From Bacteroidota bacterium (GTDB lineage Bacteria > Bacteroidota > Bacteroidia > B-17B0 > Aurantibacillaceae), in assembly GCA_020162035.1 (NCBI GenBank), contig JAIUNM010000005.1:1-64000 (forward strand): 64,000 nucleotides of DNA, given 5' to 3'. A program made the translations under genes and the position numbers. The notes below the pieces were generated by a model. It was given only the letters and a program-made list of their open reading frames with translations. It did not search any database and was not told where the DNA came from. This document shows, piece after piece, positions 35,667 to 42,820 of this stretch (position 1 is its first letter; every line of letters starts with the position of its first letter).

Positions 35667-37065
35667 GTTTACATTTGCTTGGTTAATTATTTTTCCATTT
35701 TTTGTTTTAAGTCAAAACAACTGGACCTTGCAACAATGTATTAAACACGCATTAAATAATAACATAAGCTTAAAACAACAAGTACTTTCAACAGAAATTA
35801 ATAAAAATAACACCTTACAAAGTAAGGCTAACGTATTACCAAATATTAATTTAGGAGCTGCTCATACATATAATTTTGGGCAAACAATAGATAGATTTAC
35901 AAACACCTTTGCAAACACAATGGTTTTATCTCAAAATTTTTATGGTAGTACAAATGTTTTATTATGGAATGGGCTTTCGCAATACAATAACATTAAAGCT
36001 AATGAATTTAATTATTTAAGTTCTGTAGAAAACTTAAAGCAAACACAAAACGACATATCATTATCTGTTGCTAATGCGTTTATTAATTTAGCTTTTGCAG
36101 AAGAATTAATAAAAATATCAGAAAACCAATTAAACTTAAGTAAAGAACAATTGGAAAGAACTAAAAAATTAATTACAGCAGGGAGTTTAGCAAAAAGTTA
36201 CGAATTTGATTTGTTAGCCCAAGTAGCAACCGATGAAAGTAATAATGTTAACTATACAAATAACTATCAAATTGCTAAATTAAATTTAATGCAAATTATG
36301 AATTTAGATAGTAGTTTAAATTTTGAAATATCCTTACCTAAGTTTGAAATTAATGAAAATAACATACTTACAAATGATGTAAATTCTATTTATGAAGCCG
36401 CACTTAAAAATCAACCTAACATAAAAGGTGCAACATATCAAACTCAAAGTGCAGAAAAAAATTTATTGGCGGCTAAAGGTAGAGTTAGTCCAAGTATTAA
36501 TTTAAGCGGAAGTATAGGCACAGGTTATTCTGGCTTAGCAAAAGAAATTACAAGCGTAAATTCTGGCACTCAAACTATAGGCATAACAACAGGTGGCGAT
36601 TTTGTAATTGGGCCAACTTATGAGCCAAATTACAGAAATAAAAGTTTTTCTGATCAATTTAAAGATAATGTAAACAAAAGTATAGGAGTAAGCATTAATG
36701 TGCCAGTTTTTAATGGCTTACAAACACACACAGCTATACAAAACGCAAAAATTAATGCATTAAACTCTAAACTAAATAGCGATTTGGTTAAACAAAATTT
36801 ATATAAAACAATAGTTCAAGCCCACACAAACGCAAAAGCAGCATTAAAAAAATATTTAGCAAATCAATCTAACTTAAATGCAGCTAACGAAAGCTTTAAG
36901 TTTGTACAACAAAAATTTGATGCTGGCACATTAAATGCTTTTGATTATAGTAATGCTAAAAACAGAGTTTTTGTAGCCGAAAGTAATTTATTACAAGCTA
37001 AATTTGATTACATTTTTAAACTAAAAGTGTTAGATTTTTATCAGGGTAAAGAACTAACTTTATAA
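35659..37065 (+). CDS. TolC family outer membrane channel protein
   Basis: A 468-residue outer membrane efflux protein. A signal peptide (FKFTFAWLIIFPFFVLSQ) is followed by the TolC opening WTLQQCIKHALNNNISLKQQ and paired long helices. Repeated halves are visible: EKNLLAAKGRVSPSINLSGS in the first and FVQQKFDAGTLNAFDYSNAK near the end. It may export small molecules or, by position, take part in surface polysaccharide or type I export, but no membrane fusion or inner membrane pump gene is adjacent, so the partner is unknown. It overlaps the upstream transferase gene by eight bases and runs 25 bases into the end of the convergent gene. Confidence 0.9.
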   Translation: MFKFTFAWLIIFPFFVLSQNNWTLQQCIKHALNNNISLKQQVLSTEINKNNTLQSKANVLPNINLGAAHTYNFGQTIDRFTNTFANTMVLSQNFYGSTNVLLWNGLSQYNNIKANEFNYLSSVENLKQTQNDISLSVANAFINLAFAEELIKISENQLNLSKEQLERTKKLITAGSLAKSYEFDLLAQVATDESNNVNYTNNYQIAKLNLMQIMNLDSSLNFEISLPKFEINENNILTNDVNSIYEAALKNQPNIKGATYQTQSAEKNLLAAKGRVSPSINLSGSIGTGYSGLAKEITSVNSGTQTIGITTGGDFVIGPTYEPNYRNKSFSDQFKDNVNKSIGVSINVPVFNGLQTHTAIQNAKINALNSKLNSDLVKQNLYKTIVQAHTNAKAALKKYLANQSNLNAANESFKFVQQKFDAGTLNAFDYSNAKNRVFVAESNLLQAKFDYIFKLKVLDFYQGKELTL

Positions 37066-37853
37066 TCAAAAAAATATTTTTTTAACACACTGTTGTAATT
37101 AGATTTACACTTTTTATTTAATTTTTCTTGTTTTTTTAAATACTCTTTATTAGTTAGCTTGATTTGTCCAACGTAAAATTTTAACCCAAAATTTAATCCC
37201 CAACTTAATGCGTTTAAGTATAAATTGTTCTGTATTAAGCTATAAATTCCAAAAACAGAACCTCCAACTAATGCCAAGCTAGTTAATCCTTTAAGAGGCT
37301 TACCCATGGCTATTAATCCACTACCAGGAACAATGCCACTAGTAATCATATAACCTTTTCCCTTTTTGTATTTATTATTAATTAATTTATAAAAACAATT
37401 TAAACAAGCTAAATTTGAATCTAGCTTAATTAATTTTTGATAATAATATTTTGCCTGAGTTGAATCGTAATTTACATAAGTTAAATAGCCTAATAAGTTT
37501 GAATTAAGACTTAAACTATCAAAATTTAGTTTGTAAATATTAAAGTTTTGAGTTGCAGATGTAAAGTTAAAATTGTCTAAGCAAATTAATGTATTATTCC
37601 AATAATAATCTTCTTTTTTAATTCTAAAATTTCTTTTTTCTAATCTTAAGTATGATTGATAAGCGTTTTGATAGTTTTTTATTTTTAATGCGTATTCATA
37701 TTTATAAAACAATATACAATCTTGTTGAGCAGTGTTTCTTGTAAAGAATAGTTGCTTTTCAAATAGCAATAAACTATCTACCTTATTTGTTTGTGCAAAC
37801 GAACAAATATTACTTAAAACTAAAATAATCGTTATAAAATAAATTCGCTTCAT
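37041..37853 (-). CDS. Exported membrane protein with C-terminal PGxG membrane domain, last gene of the exported-YidD operon
   Basis: A 270-residue protein with a signal peptide (MKRIYFITIILVLSNICSFAQ), a helical middle that reads like degenerate TPR repeats (YKYEYALKIKNYQNAYQSYL, NTLICLDNFNFTSATQNFNI), and a hydrophobic C-terminal domain: SGIVPGSGLIAMGKPLKGL, LALVGGSVFGIYSL, NALSWGLNFGLKFYVGQIKL. The 'PGsG....GKp.kGl' hairpin is like that of small TM2/DUF5683-type membrane domains and is shared with the neighbour at 37810. The start lies inside the end of that neighbour (44-base overlap). The end overlaps the tolC-like gene by 25 bases on the other strand. Function unknown. Confidence 0.7.
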   Translation of the reverse strand: MKRIYFITIILVLSNICSFAQTNKVDSLLLFEKQLFFTRNTAQQDCILFYKYEYALKIKNYQNAYQSYLRLEKRNFRIKKEDYYWNNTLICLDNFNFTSATQNFNIYKLNFDSLSLNSNLLGYLTYVNYDSTQAKYYYQKLIKLDSNLACLNCFYKLINNKYKKGKGYMITSGIVPGSGLIAMGKPLKGLTSLALVGGSVFGIYSLIQNNLYLNALSWGLNFGLKFYVGQIKLTNKEYLKKQEKLNKKCKSNYNSVLKKYFFDYKVSSLP

Positions 37854-38595
37854 TAAAATAGGTTAGTTTTTTTTCTTTCTTCATTATTTTTGTTTCGTTA
37901 AACGAACCATAAATGTTAGAGATATAAAATAATCCGCCAAAACTCATCATAAAAATTGAATAAGAGTTTTTAATTCCAAATTTTTTAATAGATTCGGCTG
38001 TTTGTAAGCCATATCCAGCAATTGAAATAAAATTTACTAAAAACAATTTTGGCTTACCGTTATACCACCTTCCTAAACCTGGAACTAGAGTTGATAACAA
38101 AGCCGCTTTAATTGGTTTTTTTGAATTAGTTTTTATTAGCGAAACATAATTGTTTTTATACTTATCCATTGTTGCGCTATCGCTTATGTAATTTAACTTA
38201 CTCCTTTTAATTACAGTTAAAATTTCTTTATCGCAATATGAAATTGGCGTTTTTAGTACAGAATCAAACCAATTGTAAAAATATTTATGTTTATTTTCTT
38301 TTAGCCAATATTTGCTTAATTCGCAACGTAATAAAGTGTCGTTTAAAAAATTAAATTTTTTGTTTTGAATTTTATAAACAGAATCAGGTTTGTTAGTAAA
38401 CACATAATAATCTAATAGAATAAGATTTAAAGTATCGTTATTGGTTTTAATTGAATTAATGTATAAATAATACTCTGTTTTAAGGTTGTTTTCCTTTAAA
38501 TGTTTAATAAAATCAAAATTTACTTGTGATTTTAAATTGTAAACACAAATCAAAAAAAATAAAATTATTAATTTATTTTTTAAGGTAATGTTCAT
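37810..38595 (-). CDS. Exported membrane protein with PGLGxxYxGK motif, paralogous to the next gene
   Basis: A 261-residue protein. It has an N-terminal signal (NITLKNKLIILFFLICVYNL, then KSQ), a long Lys/Asn/Tyr-rich helical region, and a C-terminal membrane part beginning KAALLSTLVPGLGRWYNGK, then LFLVNFISIAGYGLQ and YSIFMMSFGGLFYISNIYGS. The same order, exported helical part then 'S..vPG.G....GKp', is seen in the gene at 37041, so the two are probably related by duplication. It overlaps the YidD-like gene before it by 23 bases. I know similar pairs beside yidD in Bacteroidota only as hypothetical proteins. Function unknown. Confidence 0.7.
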   Translation of the reverse strand: MNITLKNKLIILFFLICVYNLKSQVNFDFIKHLKENNLKTEYYLYINSIKTNNDTLNLILLDYYVFTNKPDSVYKIQNKKFNFLNDTLLRCELSKYWLKENKHKYFYNWFDSVLKTPISYCDKEILTVIKRSKLNYISDSATMDKYKNNYVSLIKTNSKKPIKAALLSTLVPGLGRWYNGKPKLFLVNFISIAGYGLQTAESIKKFGIKNSYSIFMMSFGGLFYISNIYGSFNETKIMKKEKKLTYFNEANLFYNDYFSFK

Positions 38596-38980
38596 TAATA
38601 ATTAAATTAGTTGATGTTATAAAGTACGGATTTGTATCTTCTATTGCAAAAGGAACACAGCTTAGTAGTTGATTTAAGCCTATAAAAGTTCCTTTTAAAA
38701 AACCATAATTATGAATACATTGTTTTGTAAACTCGCTACAGCTAATTTGATAAGAACAACTAGCCTGAATTTGTTCACTTATTATGTTTTGATAGATAAA
38801 TAAAGCCCCGGTTCCCAAATAACCTACAGGATTATATACGAGCTTTGGTTTAACAAATTTTTTTGTTTTAATTGTTGGCTTTTCATAAAACAAACTGTCA
38901 ATAAATTTTGAGTTTTGTGCTCTGTTAAATAAAGGCAAACATAAAATTCCTATTAAAACTATTTCTCTTAGTTTATTCAT
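38573..38980 (-). CDS. YidD-like protein with an N-terminal signal peptide
   Basis: A 135-residue protein. Residues about 55-112 match YidD, the small protein thought to help YidC insert membrane proteins: CSYQISCSEFTKQCIHNYGF then LKGTFIGLNQLLSCVPF, with cysteines placed as in the family ('C.f.ptCSeY....i...G..kG......rl.rC.P'), although the usual arginines are replaced. Normal YidD is a cytoplasmic-face amphipathic protein of 70-80 residues without a signal. Here a clear signal sequence (MNKLREIVLIGILCLPLFNR, then AQ) and a 30-residue spacer come first, so this form should be exported. It follows the radical SAM gene by four bases and overlaps the next gene by 23. Confidence 0.75.
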   Translation of the reverse strand: MNKLREIVLIGILCLPLFNRAQNSKFIDSLFYEKPTIKTKKFVKPKLVYNPVGYLGTGALFIYQNIISEQIQASCSYQISCSEFTKQCIHNYGFLKGTFIGLNQLLSCVPFAIEDTNPYFITSTNLIINEHYLKK

Positions 38981-38984
38981 ATAA

Positions 38985-39941
38985 TTAATCTGCCCATACT
39001 TTAGTTCCTTCAGTGCAATTTTTACAAATATCTATTTCGCTTCTGCTTTTTAAAATCTGTTGTCTAAATTTAATATAAGGTTCACTTTTCCAAATAGTTT
39101 TAAAATTGGAGTTTAATAAATTACCAACCTGGTATTTTGCGTCTTTATCAAAGCAACAAGGCACAATTTTTCCATCCCATGTAATTACGCAAGCAATCCA
39201 CATGCGCCAACATTGATTTAATAATTTGTTTTTAATTTGATATTTCCCGTTTTTTAAAATATATCTTGCATATTTTTGATTTTGTGGAACTAAATCATGT
39301 GCATTTTCGAAATCATAAATTTGTGCCGTTTTTATAGTTAATTCATCTACTCCATATTCAAGTGCTAGTTTTTGAACATCTTTAATTTGATGTTCGTTGT
39401 TTTTAAAAACTACAAATTGCCAAACAATCCATAAATGTTTAGCTTTTAATCTTTTTTTTGCTAACACAATTTGTTTAGTTCCTTCTAAAACTTTAATTAA
39501 ATTTCCACCAACTCTGTAGTTTTCATAAGTTTGTTGTGTTGTTCCATCAATAGATATTATTAATTTATTTAGCCCACTATTTACAATCTCATTAGATACT
39601 TGTTCATTAATGTAATGTGCGTTAGTGCTAGTAATTGTGTATAAATTTATAGAATTGGCATATTTTACCATTTTTAAAAAATCGGGGTTTAAAAAAGGTT
39701 CGCCTTGAAAATAAAAAACAATACTAAATAAATGTTTTTTAAATTGGTTAATTTGATTTTTAAACACAGTTTCGTTTAACATTCCAATTGGTCTTGTAAA
39801 CGATCGTAAACCGCTTGGGCATTGAGTACACCTTAAATTGCAACTTGTTGTAGGCTCAAAACTAATTGAAGTGGGTAAACCATACAAAATGGGTTTTTTA
39901 AAAATTTTTGACAAATGAAAACTTACAAATAATTTAGCCAT
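38985..39941 (-). CDS. Radical SAM/SPASM domain protein
   Basis: A 318-residue enzyme starting at the ATG at 39941; the GTG at 40022 would run into the divergent gene. The radical SAM cluster motif CNLRCTQC (CxxxCxxC) follows GLPTSISFEPTTS near residue 36. FYFQGEPFLNPDFLKMVKYA is the GGEP-like SAM-binding strand. The C-terminal SPASM region has further cysteines: NQCWRMWIACVITWDGKIVP, CCFDKDAKYQVGNLL, and IDICKNCTEG. SPASM proteins often modify peptides or carry extra Fe-S clusters. The substrate is unknown; the small exported proteins coded downstream are possible substrates or partners, but that is speculation. Confidence 0.88.
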   Translation of the reverse strand: MAKLFVSFHLSKIFKKPILYGLPTSISFEPTTSCNLRCTQCPSGLRSFTRPIGMLNETVFKNQINQFKKHLFSIVFYFQGEPFLNPDFLKMVKYANSINLYTITSTNAHYINEQVSNEIVNSGLNKLIISIDGTTQQTYENYRVGGNLIKVLEGTKQIVLAKKRLKAKHLWIVWQFVVFKNNEHQIKDVQKLALEYGVDELTIKTAQIYDFENAHDLVPQNQKYARYILKNGKYQIKNKLLNQCWRMWIACVITWDGKIVPCCFDKDAKYQVGNLLNSNFKTIWKSEPYIKFRQQILKSRSEIDICKNCTEGTKVWAD

Positions 39942-40041
39942 ATTTAAAAGCTTATTAAAGCTTAACTTTTTAAAAATATGTATATAATACTGTAACAAAA
40001 TTTGTGTTTTATAAATATACACTTAAATAAAATAATCTGTT

Positions 40042-40049
40042 TATTTTTA
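40042..40049 (+). promoter_or_regulatory. Promoter -7 box of the Ig-like lipoprotein gene
   Basis: TATTTTTA, with the expected start point about three bases before the ATG at 40056. This supports the ATG at 40056 over the GTG at 40002. Confidence 0.45.
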
Positions 40050-40055
40050 CAAAAA

Positions 40056-41690
40056 ATGAACTGGTTTAAAATAAAATACTACTTGTGCTTTTTATTAAGC
40101 ATACTTTTGCTTGGATGTGCACAAGTTGTTCCATTAACAGGGGGTAAAAAAGATATAACTGCTCCAAAAGTTTTAAGTACAATACCGTTAAACCAATCTT
40201 TAAATTTTAATGGTGATAATATTGTTCTAAAATTCGATGAATTTGTTCAATTTAAAGACGCAAATAACGAATTTATAATTTCGCCTAACTTAAAAACAAA
40301 ACCAACAATACAAAGTATTGGAAAATCTATACTAATTAATTTAAACAAAGATGAGCTGTTAAAAAACACAACGTATAAACTATATTTTGGAAGCTCAATT
40401 AAGGATATGCATGAAAGCAATCCTTTAAAAGATTACGAATATGTTTTTTCTACGGGTAATGTTATAGATACTTTAAAACAAACTGGCCAACTATTTAACG
40501 CCTTAACTAAAGAATCTGAAACAGAAATGATTGTTGGTTTGTATGATTTAAATTCGTTTAATGATAGTACAATTTATAAAACAACTCCTTTATATTATTG
40601 TAAAACTAACTCATCTGGTAATTTTAATTTTAGTTATTTACCAAATTCAACATTTAAATTAGTTGCTTTTACAGATAAAAATAAAAATCTTGTTTATGAA
40701 CCAGAAGTAGAAAAACTTGCTTTTTATAATGAAAATGTAACTCCAGGGAAAGATTCTAACATTGTTTTGTACTCTTTTAATGAAACGCCACAAAAAACAT
40801 ACATTAAAAAAATTAATGTTATAAATAGCGGTAAAGCTATTATTACATTTAATAAACCAATTACACCAAAAGTATATTCTTTAAATTCTAAGGTTAAATT
40901 TTATAGTACAACAACAACAAAACCAAAATCAGACTCATTATTTATTTACACATGGCCATATATTGACACTTTAAGCTTTAATATAATAGACGATACTTTT
41001 AATTTTAATGATACAATAAAAATTATATATCCAAAATCGAATAAAAAAAATATAAAATTTCCAATTACAACTAACCTCAACAATAAACTTTTGCCTATAG
41101 AAACAAATCTTACTTTAACATTTCCACAAGCCATAGATACTCTTAATTCGAAGACAAATCAAATTTTAGTTTACGAAAAAACAGACAGTTTAAAATCAAA
41201 AAAGGAGTTTAAAACAGAATATGTTAATGGAAACACTTTGAAAATAAAAACCAACTTTATTGAAGGTAAAGAGTATTTTTTAAACATTGACACCAATATT
41301 TTTATAAATTATAATGGAAATTATAACGATTCACTTATTCAAACATTTAAATTACAAACCAAAACAAGTTTAGGAAGCATTAAATTAAATTTTCTATTAA
41401 ATAAAAAACAAAACTATTTAATTCAATTAATCTCTCCTCAATCCAATGTTTATAGGCAATATGGCATTTCATATGCATTAAGTGAAAGCAATGAAAAAAC
41501 AATTTATTTTAAAAATATTATGCCAGGAACTTATAAAATACGAATTGTTTTTGATGATGATAACAATAATGAATGGTCATCTGGTAATTACTTAAAACAA
41601 ATTCAACCTGAAAGAATAGAAATTTTTGAAAAAGAATTAAAAGTAATTTCTGATTGGGAAATTGAAGAAGATATTATAATTAAAAAATAA
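40056..41690 (+). CDS. Ig-like (Big_5/SbsA type) domain lipoprotein
   Basis: A 544-residue lipoprotein. The signal ends in LLGCAQVVPLTGGKKD, with cysteine as acylation site; 'C..v..ptGG.kD..pP.v..s.P' is the usual opening of this Bacteroidota family. The first domain is the SbsA Ig-like fold: NIVLKFDEFVQFKDANNEFI, ISPNLKTKP, TYKLYFGSSIKD. A middle part has GNFNFSYLPNSTFKLVAFTD, a carboxypeptidase-regulatory-like piece, and the end is a further beta domain (MPGTYKIRIVFDDDNNNEWS, SGNYLKQIQPERI). It is probably a periplasm-facing or surface lipoprotein; function unknown. It is divergent from the radical SAM operon, with about 115 bases between starts. Confidence 0.85.
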   Translation: MNWFKIKYYLCFLLSILLLGCAQVVPLTGGKKDITAPKVLSTIPLNQSLNFNGDNIVLKFDEFVQFKDANNEFIISPNLKTKPTIQSIGKSILINLNKDELLKNTTYKLYFGSSIKDMHESNPLKDYEYVFSTGNVIDTLKQTGQLFNALTKESETEMIVGLYDLNSFNDSTIYKTTPLYYCKTNSSGNFNFSYLPNSTFKLVAFTDKNKNLVYEPEVEKLAFYNENVTPGKDSNIVLYSFNETPQKTYIKKINVINSGKAIITFNKPITPKVYSLNSKVKFYSTTTTKPKSDSLFIYTWPYIDTLSFNIIDDTFNFNDTIKIIYPKSNKKNIKFPITTNLNNKLLPIETNLTLTFPQAIDTLNSKTNQILVYEKTDSLKSKKEFKTEYVNGNTLKIKTNFIEGKEYFLNIDTNIFINYNGNYNDSLIQTFKLQTKTSLGSIKLNFLLNKKQNYLIQLISPQSNVYRQYGISYALSESNEKTIYFKNIMPGTYKIRIVFDDDNNNEWSSGNYLKQIQPERIEIFEKELKVISDWEIEEDIIIKK

Positions 41691-41823
41691 ATTTCAATAA
41701 AAATTAATTATGAGCCTCTACAAGTATTATAAATAAAGAAACACAGAGACTCGTTGTTTTTTTAAAACTTTAAAAGAGTAGTTTGTAAAAAATAAATTTA
41801 ATGAGAAACATCGCTATTAACAA

Positions 41824-41845
41824 TTTCAACATTTTGTTGTTGAAA
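41824..41845 (+). other. Small hairpin in the leader of the Lys/Ala-repeat gene
   Basis: The 231-base gap before the ATG at 41922 holds one clear dyad, TTTCAACA/TGTTGAAA with a six-base loop. The rest of the gap is AT-rich and I see no further gene. The hairpin may be part of the leader or end the transcript from 41690; there is no long T-run. Confidence 0.3.
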
Positions 41846-41921
41846 AAATAACTCCTTAATAATTAGATAACATTAAAAAATTTATTTACTTCGTATCAAC
41901 AAATCTCAAAAACAAAAAAAC

Positions 41922-42071
41922 ATGGCAAAAAAAGCAACAGCAAAAAAAGCAGCTCCTAAAAAAGCAGCTAAAAAAGCAGTAAAAAAAGCAGCTCCTAAAA
42001 AAGCAGCTAAAAAAGCAGCTAAAAAAGCAGCTCCTAAAAAAGCAGCTAAAAAAGCAGCTAAAAAGAAGTAA
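41922..42071 (+). CDS. Histone H1-like Lys/Ala-repeat mini-protein
   Basis: A 49-residue protein made almost wholly of Lys, Ala and Pro: MAKKATAKKAAPKKAAKKA, then repeats of the KKAAPKKAAKKA unit, ending AAKKK. It has no hydrophobic core and must be disordered and strongly positive, like the tails of bacterial histone H1-like proteins (Hc1, AlgP, HupS tails), so DNA or RNA binding is likely. The opposite strand has a longer open frame of Cys/Phe repeats, which is only the antisense of this repeat. A strong terminator follows four bases after the stop, supporting a real gene. The sequence resembles the THX tail at 27690. Confidence 0.75.
   Translation: MAKKATAKKAAPKKAAKKAVKKAAPKKAAKKAAKKAAPKKAAKKAAKKK
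41925..42068 (+). repeat. Short tandem repeat coding for KKAAPKKAA units
   Basis: Units such as AAAAAAGCAGCTCCT and AAAAAAGCAGCTAAA recur in a 9- to 15-base rhythm over the whole gene, with few third-base changes, so copy number could change by slippage. Confidence 0.8.
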
Positions 42072-42072
42072 T

Positions 42073-42102
42073 AAAAAGCCCCCGTTAATCGGGGGTTTTT
42101 TG
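42073..42102 (+). terminator. Terminator after the Lys/Ala-repeat gene
   Basis: CCCCCG and CGGGGG pair around a five-base loop (TTAAT), flanked by A- and T-runs. It is the most GC-rich short stem of the window. Confidence 0.9.
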
Positions 42103-42117
42103 TTTAACGTCAATTAT

Positions 42118-42147
42118 AAAAGCCTTGTTATTACAACAAGGCTTTTT
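42118..42147 (+). terminator. Second terminator hairpin in tandem
   Basis: AAAAGCCTTGT and ACAAGGCTTTT form an 11-base stem with a short loop and a following T-run, only 15 bases after the previous terminator and with no gene between the two. Confidence 0.8.
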
Positions 42148-42164
42148 TATTTTTAATTATTTAC

Positions 42165-42194
42165 TTTACATATAAAAAAATTAATTTATTTTTA
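42165..42194 (+). promoter_or_regulatory. Promoter of the lipoprotein gene at 42224
   Basis: TTTA (42165-42168), an 18-base spacer and TATTTTTA (42187-42194); the expected leader is about 26 bases. Confidence 0.45.
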
Positions 42195-42223
42195 CCATTA
42201 TTAATAATTTAAAACAACAAAGC

Positions 42224-42751
42224 ATGAAAAAATTATTTTCGACTTTAGCAATTGCAGGTTCTGTTTTATTTTTTATCGCTTGTGGCGGAAAAGATAAAGA
42301 ACAAGAAGCAATTGTTGCTCCAGAAGGAATGAATGTATTAGACTTAACACGTTACGGCAAACAGTTTGCAATTTTTGTACCAGATACTACAAAAGCTAAA
42401 CTAGTAGTTACAGAACAACAATCTGGAGCGTTAGATATTTCAATTGGTAATAATTTTGCAATTACAATTAATGAGCAATCATCAGATATGGAAATGAAAA
42501 AATCTGAAATTAAAGGTGATGAAGTAAACAAATTAAAATCATTTATAGCTGAAGAACCAACTGCAATAATGTGGGAAAGTGAAATCACTAAACCTGAGTT
42601 TCATTTTTTAATTAACCAAAAAATTGGAACAGCAGAATATTCAATTGAAGATTTAAAATCTACAGATGCTGAACCATTTGGTAAAGAAGCAATTCAAAAA
42701 ATGTTTGATAGTGCAAAAAACATTAAAGAAATTAAAAAGCCAGAAGCATAA
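42224..42751 (+). CDS. Lipoprotein of unknown function
   Basis: A 175-residue lipoprotein with a clear signal and lipobox (LFFIACGGKDKEQE). The mature part has alternating strands, LDLTRYGKQFAIFVPDTTKA, KLVVTEQQSGALDISIGNNF, AITINEQSSDMEMKKSEIKG, and an acidic/lysine-rich helical end (AIQKMFDSAKNIKEIKKPEA). I do not recognise a named family. It has its own promoter and a strong terminator, so it is a single-gene unit. Probable location is the periplasmic face of a membrane. Confidence 0.8.
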   Translation: MKKLFSTLAIAGSVLFFIACGGKDKEQEAIVAPEGMNVLDLTRYGKQFAIFVPDTTKAKLVVTEQQSGALDISIGNNFAITINEQSSDMEMKKSEIKGDEVNKLKSFIAEEPTAIMWESEITKPEFHFLINQKIGTAEYSIEDLKSTDAEPFGKEAIQKMFDSAKNIKEIKKPEA

Positions 42752-42770
42752 TTGCATAAATTACTCCAAT

Positions 42771-42806
42771 AAAAAAGCCTCAATTAAATTAAATTGAGGC
42801 TTTTTT
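42771..42806. terminator. Strong bidirectional terminator between the lipoprotein gene and fumC
   Basis: AAAAAAGCCTCAATT pairs perfectly with AATTGAGGCTTTTTT around a six-base loop, serving both converging genes. Confidence 0.92.
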
Positions 42807-42820
42807 ATTTTATTAATAAT

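Noticed and set aside
41925-42068. Repeat array considered as a CRISPR-like array
   Set aside because: Units are 9-15 bases, contiguous, without spacers, and in coding phase. No CRISPR array or cas gene is visible anywhere in the window.
41886-42113. Minus-strand open frame of Cys/Phe repeats (75 residues)
   Set aside because: It is the exact antisense of the Lys/Ala-repeat gene; the composition is unnatural and the strong terminators and start context fit the plus strand.
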